From: Candidatus Saccharimonadia bacterium
Lineage (GTDB): Bacteria > Patescibacteriota > Saccharimonadia > Saccharimonadales > SZUA-47
Length of the DNA: 31,943 nt
Direction of reading: 5' to 3'
Assembly (NCBI GenBank): GCA_938050265.1
Contig: CALLJT010000048.1
Location: forward strand, 1 to 31,943
This document shows, piece by piece, positions 1-8,657 of the stretch. The notes under the pieces are model-generated. The model made no database searches, was not told the DNA's origin, and saw only the letters and a list, made by a program, of their open reading frames with translations. Numbering within the stretch: position 1 is the first letter of the stretch; every line of letters starts with the position of its first letter. The translations under genes were made by a program, and so were the position numbers.

Positions 1-548
1 TTGAGCTTGATCTGAGGGTGTCAAAAAATCTGTTTCTCGAACGAGACGTATCTATAGATACAGTGAATGAGAGAACAGGTTTTTTGACAGCTCAGGCGAG
101 TTCAAAAATACCTGTTTTGTTTTTCTTTGGCTATACATGGGTACGCAACGATACTCGAACAAATACACTACCCATTGGCTACTTTGGGGCAAGTACCGGT
201 GCGGCCGCATCCTTGATGGCCGCGTCAAGGATGCCGGGTTCCGTAGCTGCAGTCGTATCCCGTGGTGGCCGAGTTGACCTCGCAAAGCGCGTTGCCACAA
301 AACTCGCAACACCAACACTGCTCATGGTAGGCGAAAACGACCCCGGAGTACTAGCCGCAAACAAAGACATACTGCAGCAACTCAGATGCCCAAAAAGACT
401 TGTAATCATCCCCGAAGCGACCCACTTGTTCAAGGAGCATGGCGCACTAGAGCAGGTTGCCCAGCATGCAGCAGGCTGGTTTTTGCAGTATTTCACCCAA
501 GCACCCAAAAATAATCAAACAAAAAAAACTGGTACCATAGGATTATGA
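1..548 (+). CDS. Alpha/beta hydrolase (dienelactone-hydrolase-like), 5' end outside the window
   Basis: The reading frame is open from the first bases of the window, so the true start probably lies upstream; a GTG at 18 has no separate Shine-Dalgarno sequence and is unlikely to be the real start. The visible part carries a hydrolase catalytic layout: nucleophile elbow GASTG (serine 59 counted from the GTG), an acid in GENDPG (Asp 108) and a histidine in EATHLF (His 136). This C-terminal pattern is the one seen in hydrolases that follow or are fused to a phosphoribosyltransferase domain; whether such a domain sits upstream cannot be seen. The segment before the elbow is poorly conserved to my eye. 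The stop overlaps the clpB start in an ATGA, which suggests translational coupling. The substrate is unknown. Confidence 0.7.
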   Translation, partial: ELDLRVSKNLFLERDVSIDTVNERTGFLTAQASSKIPVLFFFGYTWVRNDTRTNTLPIGYFGASTGAAASLMAASRMPGSVAAVVSRGGRVDLAKRVATKLATPTLLMVGENDPGVLAANKDILQQLRCPKRLVIIPEATHLFKEHGALEQVAQHAAGWFLQYFTQAPKNNQTKKTGTIGL

Positions 549-3127
549 AGCCTGATCACATGACAAACAGGGTGGCTGAAGCCATGCAGCAGGCAGCTGA
601 GCACGCACTCACCCTACGACATCCAAGCCTCACGCCTGAGCACCTCCTGTGGGCACTGAGCGGTCAAAGCGACACGGCATTCCATGCAATACTAGAAGAA
701 CACAACGTAGAGCCAAATGATCTGCGAAAAAAACTTACAGACGCACTCGCTGACCTGCCAGTACTAGCCGAGTCACTTGACACAGAATCTCTACGGGCTG
801 ACGATAGTTTAAAGATGCTGTTCCAGACGGCCGATGCGGAACGAAAAAACAAAGACGACAGCCACATATCAACAGAACATGTACTGCTAGCAAGCCTGAA
901 AGATGCCGATACGGCAAAGATATTTGGCATAGAGTACGACGCAGCTCAAACAACACTAAAAAATATACGAGGAGGACAAAAAGTGGAAGGAACATCACCA
1001 GAAAACACCATGAACGTGCTTGAAAAGTTCGGTCAGGATATTACACAACTCGCACAAGACGGTGAGCTAGACCCGGTTATTGGACGGGACGAGGAAATCC
1101 GTCGCTGCATGCAGGTACTATCACGACGATCAAAAAATAACCCCGTGCTGCTCGGAGAACCCGGCGTTGGTAAAACAGCTATTGTCGAAGAGCTCGCGCA
1201 ACGCATTGTGAGTGGGGATGTGCCATCGTCACTGAAAGAAAAGCGCGTAATTTCACTCGAAATAGGGTCGCTATTGGCAGGCGCAAAATACCGCGGTGAG
1301 TTCGAAGAACGACTCAAATCTGTACTGCAATCGGTAGAGAAAAGTGAAGGATCGATCATCCTTTTCGTAGACGAACTGCACACCATTGTTGGTGCTGGAG
1401 GTTCAGAAGGCGCAGTTGATGCAGGTAACATGCTGAAGCCCCTGCTCGCCCGAGGCAAGCTTCATATGATTGGCGCGACAACGCTAAACGAATACCGACA
1501 ATACATCGAAAAGGACAGCGCCCTAGAGCGACGTTTCCAACCAGTGTTTGTAGATGAACCAAGCCTTGATGACACCATTGCAATACTACGTGGCCTGCAA
1601 GAAAAATACGAAGTACACCACGGCGTAGAGATCGCGGACGATGCTATTGTTGCTGCAGCACAATTGTCTGATCGCTACATTACAGAACGACATTTACCTG
1701 ACAAGGCCATTGACCTCATCGATGAGGCAACGTCAAGCATCAAGATGGAAATAGACTCGATGCCAACTGAGCTAGACCGTTTAAAGCGTCGGCAGATGCA
1801 GCTAGAGATAGAGCGAACAGCCGTAAAAAAAGACCGCTCGAAGACAGCCAAAGCTCGAGCTCAAGAAATAGATGCAGAAATCAGCAACCTACAAGAGTCC
1901 TCAAAAGCAATTGAGGCGACATGGAAGAAAGAGAAAAGCCTCATTGACGAAGTGACAAGCTATTCTGAGCAGATTGAACAACTACGCACGGAAGAAGAGC
2001 TCGCGGAACGTGACGGCGACCTCACAAAAGCATCGCAAATCAAATATGGCAGTATTCCTGAACTCGAAAAAAAAGTTGCTGATGTTCGTGGTAAACTGCA
2101 GGCAATCCCCGAAGAAGACCGACTACTCCGCGAACGTGTTATCGCTGAAGACATCGCTATAGTTGTAGGGCGGTGGACCGGTATCCCCGTTAGCCGTCTC
2201 CTGGAGTCAGAGTCAGAAAAACTCGCTCAGCTCGAGGACGAGATCCGTAAAACGGTGGTTGGCCAAGATCAGGCAGTCACTGCTGTCGCCAATGCGGTTC
2301 GCCGGTCTCGAGCAGGCATTGGCGATAAAACCCGTCCAATTGGTTCATTTATGTTTATGGGGCCGACAGGCGTTGGTAAAACCGAGCTATCGAAAGCATT
2401 GGCAACACAATTGTTTGATGACGAGCATGCTATGACTCGCATTGACATGAGCGAGTACATGGAGCAACATGCCGTAGCCCGCCTAATCGGATCGCCCCCG
2501 GGATATGTTGGTTACGAGCAAGGTGGCCAGCTCACTGAATCCGTCCGCCGAAGGCCATATCAGATAATCCTGTTCGACGAAGTTGAAAAAGCTCATCCAG
2601 ATGTGTTTAACACGCTCTTACAGGTGCTCGACGACGGAAGACTTACTGACGGTCAAGGGAGAACTGTTAATTTCACAAACACCATCATAATCATGACAAG
2701 CAATCTTGGCTCGAACGACATCCAAAACTGGGATGGACAAAACTTCGCCGGCCTAGAACATGCAGTACTTGAAGCTGCCAAAGACCATTTTCGGCCAGAA
2801 TTTTTAAATCGGCTCGACGAAATTGTGATATTTCAACGAATTAGCGACAAAAACATGCACAAAATCGTCGACATCCAACTACAGCGCATTGCAGATCAAA
2901 TCATGAAGGCCAAACAAATCAACCTCACGTTTGATGCCTCTCTTAAACAAGAATTATCAAAGCAAGGGTATGACCCTGTGTTTGGTGCTCGCCCGCTGAA
3001 ACGCCTCATCCAGTCGCGCATACTCGATACGCTTGCCCGCATGATAATCAACAATGAAGTCAGAGAAAATGACACAGTTATTGCCAGTCATGTGAATAAC
3101 AAGTACACCGTCAGCAAGCGCAAATAA
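545..3127 (+). CDS. clpB: ATP-dependent disaggregase chaperone ClpB
   Basis: This 860-residue protein matches the usual ClpB length and domain order. A Clp N-domain covers about residues 1-145. The first AAA+ module has Walker A GEPGVGKT (204-211), Walker B with VDE near 275-277 and the pore-loop tyrosine in AKYRGEF. A long charged coiled-coil middle domain (about 405-525) separates ClpB from ClpA and ClpX. The second AAA+ module has Walker A GPTGVGKT (606-613), pore loop GYVGYE and Walker B FDEVEK (677-682). ClpB hexamers thread aggregated proteins through the central pore, normally with DnaK, in the cytoplasm. The ATG overlaps the stop of the upstream hydrolase by 4 nt. No clear rho-independent terminator follows, and the next gene converges from the other strand. 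Confidence 0.97.
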   Translation: MKPDHMTNRVAEAMQQAAEHALTLRHPSLTPEHLLWALSGQSDTAFHAILEEHNVEPNDLRKKLTDALADLPVLAESLDTESLRADDSLKMLFQTADAERKNKDDSHISTEHVLLASLKDADTAKIFGIEYDAAQTTLKNIRGGQKVEGTSPENTMNVLEKFGQDITQLAQDGELDPVIGRDEEIRRCMQVLSRRSKNNPVLLGEPGVGKTAIVEELAQRIVSGDVPSSLKEKRVISLEIGSLLAGAKYRGEFEERLKSVLQSVEKSEGSIILFVDELHTIVGAGGSEGAVDAGNMLKPLLARGKLHMIGATTLNEYRQYIEKDSALERRFQPVFVDEPSLDDTIAILRGLQEKYEVHHGVEIADDAIVAAAQLSDRYITERHLPDKAIDLIDEATSSIKMEIDSMPTELDRLKRRQMQLEIERTAVKKDRSKTAKARAQEIDAEISNLQESSKAIEATWKKEKSLIDEVTSYSEQIEQLRTEEELAERDGDLTKASQIKYGSIPELEKKVADVRGKLQAIPEEDRLLRERVIAEDIAIVVGRWTGIPVSRLLESESEKLAQLEDEIRKTVVGQDQAVTAVANAVRRSRAGIGDKTRPIGSFMFMGPTGVGKTELSKALATQLFDDEHAMTRIDMSEYMEQHAVARLIGSPPGYVGYEQGGQLTESVRRRPYQIILFDEVEKAHPDVFNTLLQVLDDGRLTDGQGRTVNFTNTIIIMTSNLGSNDIQNWDGQNFAGLEHAVLEAAKDHFRPEFLNRLDEIVIFQRISDKNMHKIVDIQLQRIADQIMKAKQINLTFDASLKQELSKQGYDPVFGARPLKRLIQSRILDTLARMIINNEVRENDTVIASHVNNKYTVSKRK

Positions 3128-3183
3128 CTACACTTACACACGCTGCAGCACTGTCAAAATATCTATCATTTTGTTTTGGGTTT

Positions 3184-3597
3184 TCAATAAACAATGAGCC
3201 CGGTGTACGTTAGTGTAAACGGTGCCCATTCTTCTTGAGTATAACTCACCGCTTCTGGGAACAGAGACCTTGTTCCTTCAAACGTCACCTGACCGGTTGG
3301 TTCTAAAAACGTGCTCGTCGGCAGTCTTAGTTGACGAGGCACTCCCTCCAGGTCACCCGTCCGCTTAACCACCTTCTCCTCCGAAACAAATAAATTAAGA
3401 AGCCCAAATACGTATTCTCCGGTAGCTTCTTCAGTTGTACAGGGTGGTGCAATATACTCAACACCCATAACCGCAAACAGAGCTAGTCTGACACCTGGAA
3501 GCTGCTCGTCTTCCTTGAGTGTAAACCTAAGCTTGCCTGCTTCACCTATGTCGCTGAGGCGAAAACGGGCCTCATCACTGGGCTGTGTCGTATCCAT
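3184..3597 (-). CDS. Hypothetical protein, last gene of a five-gene small operon
   Basis: An acidic 137-residue protein that I do not recognise. No signal peptide or membrane helix is visible; the sequence alternates charged and hydrophobic residues with predicted-looking beta segments in the second half, ending in a hydrophobic TYTGLIVY tail. Two cysteines are absent from any obvious metal motif. It lies 52 nt downstream of the basic coiled-coil gene on the same strand and is convergent with clpB. The ATG at 3597 has no evident Shine-Dalgarno sequence, so a start a few codons away is possible. Position and direction argue that it belongs to the operon beginning at 5079. Confidence 0.6.
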   Translation of the reverse strand: MDTTQPSDEARFRLSDIGEAGKLRFTLKEDEQLPGVRLALFAVMGVEYIAPPCTTEEATGEYVFGLLNLFVSEEKVVKRTGDLEGVPRQLRLPTSTFLEPTGQVTFEGTRSLFPEAVSYTQEEWAPFTLTYTGLIVY

Positions 3598-3649
3598 ACA
3601 TTACATGATCGAACATACATACGTTTTTGATTTATCTCCGCAATGCCAA

Positions 3650-3979
3650 TCAAGCTCTACTATAGCGAGCTTTATTAGCGAGGTCTTGCAGTTTTTTTGC
3701 GGCCAACTCAAAGACCTCGGCTTCTTTGTTGAAGCCGGCCGCTTCCTTCTTGAGTCGCGTGATGTCTTTTTCCAGCAGGCGCATCCGACGCTCTTTGGTG
3801 TAGATCTCTTTCGGGTTAAGCCGACCAGCCAGTATGCCGCTGCGCCTGTCTGAATGTAGTTTGCTGAGTTCACGCTTCCTCTTGTCTCGCAGCCTGTCCG
3901 TTTCACGGGCCTGGCTCCGCTTCTTAGCTGCTCGCTGTCTGTCTTGATTTGCCTGACGTTCAAGTCGATAGTACTTCAT
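3650..3979 (-). CDS. Small basic coiled-coil protein of unknown function
   Basis: A 109-residue, very Lys/Arg-rich protein. I start it at the ATG at 3979 because a strong AAAGGGGGAG ribosome-binding site precedes it by the right distance; longer readings of the frame lack one. The sequence is almost entirely charged with heptad-like spacing (RLLEKDITRLKKEAAGFNKE), so a long helix or coiled coil is likely, with a basic N-terminal half that could bind nucleic acid or an acidic surface. An overlapping reading in another frame (3601-3963) is low-complexity and lacks such a site. It lies between a two-helix membrane protein gene and another unknown gene. No known family is recognised. Confidence 0.7.
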   Translation of the reverse strand: MKYYRLERQANQDRQRAAKKRSQARETDRLRDKRKRELSKLHSDRRSGILAGRLNPKEIYTKERRMRLLEKDITRLKKEAAGFNKEAEVFELAAKKLQDLANKARYSRA

Positions 3980-3993
3980 ATACTCCCCCTTTG

Positions 3994-4221
3994 TTAATGC
4001 GGTTGCCGATAGTTTGCGAGACGATTCATGTTCCGCACAAACTGAATCACAAGCCATAAAAAATACAACGCAGCACTAGCAAACGCCCCCATGCACGGAC
4101 TGTCGAAGCTCATCTCTCCGACAACCATGCCAAACACAATGAGTGCGCACCCAAAACTAACTGGATAGCGAAAGAATACATCTGACATCCGCGTTTTTAA
4201 ACTAGCTATCTTGCTACTCAT
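3994..4221 (-). CDS. Small two-helix membrane protein
   Basis: About 75 residues with two hydrophobic stretches (roughly FGCALIVFGMVVGEM and AFASAALYFLWLVIQFV) joined by a short loop, and a positively charged N-terminus. The ATG at 4221 follows GGGAGG by only 2 nt; a GTG at 4233 overlaps the upstream stop as GTGA and is an alternative start adding four residues. Small two-helix proteins in operons can be membrane anchors, holins or stress factors, but nothing here decides between these. It is embedded in the five-gene minus-strand cluster, directly after the gene ending at 4230. Confidence 0.6.
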   Translation of the reverse strand: MSSKIASLKTRMSDVFFRYPVSFGCALIVFGMVVGEMSFDSPCMGAFASAALYFLWLVIQFVRNMNRLANYRQPH

Positions 4222-4229
4222 GACCTCCC

Positions 4230-4631
4230 TCACCCTCCGCCGTGTTCACTCACCACCACAGCTTCCTGCTTCGTGGTGCCTGCAGTGGCGGGTAGCGTTA
4301 CTTTTTCGCGAGTTGGTATAATTCTGCTGCGTTTCTTGCTCGTCTTAGGGAGCCCTGTTAGAAGCAGAAATCCTTGCCACGTCTCGGGACCTATTTCAAG
4401 CTCCAGGTGCTTAAGATCTATCAAATCCGGCTCGTCTTTTACCTTGTATAGCTCGTAACGGCCCTCACTCAACTTGGTATACATTTCATGTTTCGTTGTT
4501 GCAACAGAAAGAATATCGCCAATTGATGGTAGTGTGACCCATACATAACATTTTTCATCCAGGTAAAGGATCCTAGTATGATGCTTGGTCTCCCCAAGAG
4601 TGAACAGACCAGCTTTAAGTTGCTTAATCAT
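4230..4631 (-). CDS. Hypothetical protein, unknown function
   Basis: A 133-residue protein. The ATG at 4631 is chosen because GGAGG lies 8 nt upstream; this start overlaps the end of the preceding gene by 8 nt, typical of translational coupling. The longer in-frame extension upstream lies inside the preceding gene and has no ribosome-binding site. The N-terminal two thirds look like a compact alpha/beta domain (KHHTRILYLDEKCYVWVTLP, then a region with ELYKVKDEPD); the C-terminal 35 residues are basic and low in order. I recognise no family. Its context next to a PH-like protein and a small membrane protein suggests a membrane-linked role, which is only inference. Confidence 0.6.
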   Translation of the reverse strand: MIKQLKAGLFTLGETKHHTRILYLDEKCYVWVTLPSIGDILSVATTKHEMYTKLSEGRYELYKVKDEPDLIDLKHLELEIGPETWQGFLLLTGLPKTSKKRSRIIPTREKVTLPATAGTTKQEAVVVSEHGGG

Positions 4632-5079
4632 CGTACCTACCTCCGTTTTTAAGTTTGGTAACTCGCTTATCGAGGTAGTCTTTGAAGGCGTGCGCTGACT
4701 TTCCGCTAATGTTCCGAACAGCAAAGTCGCCGAGTCGGGTATGAAGAGTTACCGTATAAAATGGGCCTACATGCGTAAGTGTCACACCAGCAACGACGTG
4801 GTAGGTAATGTCCTGAGCATTGTTAAAGAGTGGCTTGCAATCCAAGACAATAACTCTGCTGTTAGTGGCCACGATCATAATGTGTCCAACCTCGCTTTTC
4901 CCGGCTACGACCGCCTCAATAACTTCACCGTCATGTATTACTTTAGGTAGGTATTGCGCTTCTGATCGCAAAAGCTCAAGGTCGCTCACGCCGAGCTGCT
5001 TCAATCGTGCGATTACGTCCCAGTGATTGCTGGAATACTTCTGCCTGTATGTGTTCGTTGTGTTCGCTCGAGTTTTCAT
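4624..5079 (-). CDS. PH-like domain protein, first gene of the small operon
   Basis: A 151-residue protein starting at the ATG at 5079, which follows AAGGAG by about 8 nt. The middle and C-terminal part (residues about 50-140) reads as a run of short beta strands ending in a helix, including GHIMIVATNSRVIVLDCKP and a closing segment FKDYLDKR. This strand pattern and the phrase 'ATNSRVIVLD' resemble the bacterial PH-like domains (bPH / YvbH type) found in short cytosolic or membrane-associated proteins. The N-terminal 40 residues are polar. It is the first gene of the cluster running down to 3184. The PH assignment is by pattern only. Confidence 0.6.
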   Translation of the reverse strand: MKTRANTTNTYRQKYSSNHWDVIARLKQLGVSDLELLRSEAQYLPKVIHDGEVIEAVVAGKSEVGHIMIVATNSRVIVLDCKPLFNNAQDITYHVVAGVTLTHVGPFYTVTLHTRLGDFAVRNISGKSAHAFKDYLDKRVTKLKNGGRYDD

Positions 5080-5152
5080 GCTCTTCTCCTTGTACGTCCA
5101 GTTAACCAGTAAAGGAGGGCGCGGTCTTTGACCAGGCACATAATAATACTTT

Positions 5153-5171
5153 GATCTCGATCACAGAGATC
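5153..5171. promoter_or_regulatory. Inverted repeat upstream of the small five-gene operon
   Basis: GATCTC and GAGATC form a perfect 6-bp inverted repeat with a 7-nt centre, about 75 nt upstream of the first ATG (5079, minus strand). It could be an operator or the stem of a weak terminator for the glycosidase gene that ends at 5260. On the plus strand a TTTT follows it. I see no convincing -35/-10 pair here. Confidence 0.3.
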
Positions 5172-5259
5172 TTTTAAGCTCAAGGACTGTACCCTTGACG
5201 AAGATGCTAGAGCTCTTTAATTTAGACTAATCCAGAGAAGAGAGGTCGTTTACGGCCGA

Positions 5260-6723
5260 CTAAACAGGCTGGCACGTCGGGGCGGGGCCAGGTGCTGAAG
5301 AAGCGGCCGGCGGGTTGGCGGCGAGATTCCGGTGTAGTTTGCCGAACTCGGTAAGGTTAGAGAAATCGTCTCGTGCTGCCCAGTATGCAATTGGACCGTT
5401 TGATTCAGTTACCAGGTTGAAGCTATCAGTTGCTGCACCGTGCCAAGCAAGTACCCCGACACCGTAATCAGGCGCTACGTCGTAGACGGTCTGAACATTT
5501 GCATGGTTTTCCCATGTTTCGACACGCATACCAGCAGCCTCATTATAGTCATCCGTCCTGCCGACTTCGCCTATGAGCAAGGCCTTGTCAGAACGCTGCA
5601 CGTCGTCTATATAACGTGCCATTGCACCTGCGTCTTCTTTCCACTCAGTATACACATGGAAACTAAACACCACGTTGCATGATCCTGCAGCAGCAATGAC
5701 GTCGTCACCGTACTTGAGGATTGCAGAGTCAGACGTGTCGACAACTGAATAACCGTTGTCTCCATGATTTTCTTGCCCATAGTTTGACCCGTCAACGACC
5801 AGGATGTTCGTCGCACCGGTAGATCGGATATCCCGAGCCAAATCAGTGTGTATCATGCGCCAGGTATCGTGACCAGGGTCATTTGCCTGACGAGTTGGTT
5901 CGTTAAACAGGTTAAACCATACGTACGGATTGTCTGCGTACTGGCGGGCTCGAGACATAAATTCGTCCCTGACTGCAACGTACTGATCCGCGCTCGGTGG
6001 CGCACCCGCACTCCAGCAGTCGTACCGACCTTCGAGCATGACTACGATGTTTTCTGCAGTATATTCGTCCACGATGTCTTCAAGTACGTCGTCTGGATAG
6101 TCACCACCGTTTCTGTCGCCTTGCCCAAGACACATAGTCAATCGTACCGTGTTAAATCCCCACCGCTTTGCATCTTTGGCATGGCCAACTGTACGGAGGC
6201 TTTCGTACGAATTATTCCATGATTCTGGGCCATTTACATTCACCCCAATTGGGTAGAATACTGATCCATCTGGGGCGATAATCTGACTGCCGGACACATA
6301 GAAACCTCCTGATGCTTGGACTTCTTGTGGCTCTTCAACAGGTGCCTCTTCTACCGCTTCGTCTGATGTGTCTTCTTGGGCAACTGGTTCGTCGGTCGAT
6401 CGCAGAAACTGTAGCGTGATATTAAAGTTAAAGATATCGGCAATACTCCGCCCACCTGCTTCTGCGCTATTATCGCCACTCACCCATTGACCGAGTAGAA
6501 CAAATAGGTCGACTACAGACCCCCAGCTGTCTATCCGGACAGTGCCTGCAGTGTCTTCTGTTGCCTCTGACGATGGTTCCTGTTGAGAATTCTGCTGCGA
6601 CTCCTGCTGTGCTTCTTCAACTGCGCTCGCGTTGTTCAGCGCGAAACTACCAGCAAACAGCAAGACGACGCCTGCAATCACCAACGCCACGTAACCTGTA
6701 AAGTTTTTTACCCCGTATACCAT
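5260..6723 (-). CDS. Exported, membrane-anchored GH5-like glycoside hydrolase
   Basis: A 487-residue protein. Residues 9-30 form a hydrophobic signal or anchor helix. A Gln/Glu/Ser-rich linker and a short module follow to about 135; the catalytic domain spans about 140-470. It opens with the strand phrase GSVFYPIGVNVNG and has a GH5/clan-A layout: RLTMCLG after strand 3, acid/base glutamate in NLFNEP (Glu 275), FHVY (His 356, Tyr 358), nucleophile glutamate in LLIGEVG (Glu 386) and a substrate-side tryptophan in LAWHG. This pattern is that of beta-1,4-glucanases and mannanases; which polymer is cut cannot be told. The tail is Pro/Ala-rich. It follows the two-component genes on the same strand but has its own promoter-like boxes. 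Confidence 0.8.
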   Translation of the reverse strand: MVYGVKNFTGYVALVIAGVVLLFAGSFALNNASAVEEAQQESQQNSQQEPSSEATEDTAGTVRIDSWGSVVDLFVLLGQWVSGDNSAEAGGRSIADIFNFNITLQFLRSTDEPVAQEDTSDEAVEEAPVEEPQEVQASGGFYVSGSQIIAPDGSVFYPIGVNVNGPESWNNSYESLRTVGHAKDAKRWGFNTVRLTMCLGQGDRNGGDYPDDVLEDIVDEYTAENIVVMLEGRYDCWSAGAPPSADQYVAVRDEFMSRARQYADNPYVWFNLFNEPTRQANDPGHDTWRMIHTDLARDIRSTGATNILVVDGSNYGQENHGDNGYSVVDTSDSAILKYGDDVIAAAGSCNVVFSFHVYTEWKEDAGAMARYIDDVQRSDKALLIGEVGRTDDYNEAAGMRVETWENHANVQTVYDVAPDYGVGVLAWHGAATDSFNLVTESNGPIAYWAARDDFSNLTEFGKLHRNLAANPPAASSAPGPAPTCQPV

Positions 6724-6733
6724 ACTGCGTCCT

Positions 6734-6763
6734 ATTTTACTGTGTCAGGTCTGGATTTGACAA
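6734..6763 (-). promoter_or_regulatory. Sigma70-type promoter for the GH5-like gene
   Basis: On the minus strand TTGTCA (plus 6758-6763) and TAAAAT (plus 6734-6739) are 18 nt apart, each one mismatch from consensus. The -10 box ends only about 11 nt before the ATG at 6723, so the predicted transcript would have a leader of just a few bases. Confidence 0.55.
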
Positions 6764-6807
6764 CCGCTAAAATTAAGTATCTTAAGCACAAGCAACACCT
6801 GTGGGCG

Positions 6808-7812
6808 CTACAGAACTACCGTTGCCGTCGTGCCAGTGCCGGCTGAGCTACGTATTGACAACGTGCCGCCGTACGTCTTGAGGACTTTTTTGACGATGGC
6901 TATCCCGAGGCCTGTTCCATCTATATCTCCGACGTTTTTTGATCTGTAGAACCGCTCACCGATGTGACGCAGATCTTCTTTAGGGATGCCGATGCCTTCG
7001 TCTACTACGGTTAGGGTGGTTTTCTTGTCCTGGTGGAGTTTCACATATACCTGCTTAGACTGCTCAGTGTATTTGATAGCGTTTTCGATGATATTCCTAC
7101 TCAGTTTGATAAAATCTTTCGCCGCAATGTTGATATGGACGCCTGACTGTATGTCAGACTTCAGCACCAGGCTTTTGTCGGCGATCGTCGGCTGGAGGTC
7201 TTCTAAGATGTCTTCTAGCAAGTCAGAAATGTTTGTGGCTGCGCTACCAGTCCGAACCCCGAGGCGCTCAAGGTATAGCAGATCTTCGTTAATACGAATC
7301 AGCCTTTTAGACTGCCGGCGCATTGTCCGTAGGAAATCTGTGTCCGCCGATGGTACATCTGCGTTTTCGATCGCCAGGCTCATCGCTGCAAGGGGGTTGC
7401 GCAGCTCATGCGCTGCGTCCTGCATGAAACGCTCCTGAGACTCGTATGATTCCTGGACTGGCTTCAACAGGTGTCGGGCGACAAAAAACCCAACGACTGC
7501 TGCACCTACGATCACCGGCACAGCGGTGTACAGTACCGCCCTACCGAGGGCCTTCTGTTGGTCCTGCTTAACCAGACTGGCAATCGTGACGAAGTGCGCT
7601 TCGAATTCTTTTTCGTCTTCTAGGTATTGCACTACAGCTTCGTCCTGCTGTATTACCTCTCGTAGCTGCTCCGAGGTGACTGCACCACCGAAACGCACTG
7701 CGCTGGTTTGATACAGCACAGCTGCAAGGGCCACTACCGACACAACGCTCAAGCCGACTATAAGCACAATGAATCGCCGAGAAACTGACTGCAATTGATC
7801 CGTTATACGCAT
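6808..7812 (-). CDS. Sensor histidine kinase (OmpR-partner type)
   Basis: A 334-residue kinase with two membrane helices (about 13-35 and 92-112) enclosing a short extracytoplasmic segment of about 55 residues. The cytoplasmic part has the HisKA H-box AAHELRNPL with phospho-acceptor His 135, and an HATPase domain with N-box IIENAIKY (Asn 244), G1 DEGIGIP (271-277) and G2 GTGLGIAI (299-306). No HAMP domain is clear, although the segment after helix 2 (HLLKPVQESYES) is HAMP-like in character. It starts 2 nt after the response regulator stop, so the two are co-translated. The sensed signal is unknown; envelope genes flank the pair. Confidence 0.93.
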   Translation of the reverse strand: MRITDQLQSVSRRFIVLIVGLSVVSVVALAAVLYQTSAVRFGGAVTSEQLREVIQQDEAVVQYLEDEKEFEAHFVTIASLVKQDQQKALGRAVLYTAVPVIVGAAVVGFFVARHLLKPVQESYESQERFMQDAAHELRNPLAAMSLAIENADVPSADTDFLRTMRRQSKRLIRINEDLLYLERLGVRTGSAATNISDLLEDILEDLQPTIADKSLVLKSDIQSGVHINIAAKDFIKLSRNIIENAIKYTEQSKQVYVKLHQDKKTTLTVVDEGIGIPKEDLRHIGERFYRSKNVGDIDGTGLGIAIVKKVLKTYGGTLSIRSSAGTGTTATVVL

Positions 7813-7814
7813 AC

Positions 7815-8513
7815 TCAGTTGCCTTTCTTACCGACACTATCAGAGTCGTTAAATATATATCCAGTCCCCGGTATGGTGCGAATCGTCCGGTAGTCGGTGT
7901 CACCGATTTTTTTGCGCAGATTAGCTATGTGTATGCGGACAGGTGGGCGTGTCATATCAGGACTTTCTCCCCACGCGAAATCGATAAGGTCGTCAAGTGA
8001 GACGAGGCTACGGTGACTGCGCATCAAAGCCTGCATGATGCGCATTTCAATCTGCGTCAGCTCAATCACTGTACCTTGTTTCTGAAATTCAAAACCCTCT
8101 GGATTAAGCATGTAGTTGCGTGTTTTGATGACGTCACTACGGCGATCGTCAAACACTTTGAGATGCGCATTCAGACGAGCGAGCAGCTCTTTATGGTCAA
8201 ACGGCTTCACAATGTAATCAGTCAGCCCAAGTTCAAAGCCTTTAACTTTGTCCTCGACTCCGTCACGAGCCGTCATGGCTATCATCGGGAACTTATACCC
8301 CTGGTCGCGTATGTACTCTATGAGGCTAAAGCCACTTTTGCCTGGGAGGTTGATATCTATAATGGCAGCATCGTATGTATTTTCGTCGACTGCATCGATC
8401 CCGTCTTCGCAGTTAGCCACACCACTCACAGCAAAGCCTTGGTGGCTGAGGAACTGCACCAGACCGTTCCGCATATCCTGGTTGTCTTCGACGACGAGTA
8501 TTTTCATAGACAT
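7815..8513 (-). CDS. OmpR/PhoB-family response regulator
   Basis: A 232-residue regulator. The receiver domain (1-120) shows the acidic pocket VVEDN, the phospho-acceptor Asp 53 in IIDINLPG, the switch threonine MTA (81) and Lys 103 in IVKPFD. The C-terminal winged-helix domain (about 130-225) has the conserved transactivation-loop and recognition-helix pattern TRPPVRIHIANLRKKIG and the wing RTIPGTGYIF. Phosphorylated by the adjacent kinase, it should bind direct repeats upstream of its targets. The divergent FAS1 gene begins 144 nt away, and the GH5-like gene lies downstream, so these are natural candidate targets. The ATG at 8513 has no strong ribosome-binding site; a second ATG two codons on is possible. 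Confidence 0.95.
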   Translation of the reverse strand: MSMKILVVEDNQDMRNGLVQFLSHQGFAVSGVANCEDGIDAVDENTYDAAIIDINLPGKSGFSLIEYIRDQGYKFPMIAMTARDGVEDKVKGFELGLTDYIVKPFDHKELLARLNAHLKVFDDRRSDVIKTRNYMLNPEGFEFQKQGTVIELTQIEMRIMQALMRSHRSLVSLDDLIDFAWGESPDMTRPPVRIHIANLRKKIGDTDYRTIRTIPGTGYIFNDSDSVGKKGN

Positions 8514-8657
8514 AAATCGATTGTATCAGTCCGGCTGTATAGACTGCGTATACCCTGACCCACGAAACATACAGTTTCTTTATGGCGCCCATACACTGGC
8601 TATACAACAGCACCGTTATAGTAGCAATTACATTAAACAAACGAGGGGAACTAACAC

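Noticed and set aside
3601..3963. Alternative minus-strand frame overlapping the basic coiled-coil gene
   Set aside because: It has no ribosome-binding site and reads through the coding frame at 3650-3979, which has a strong one.
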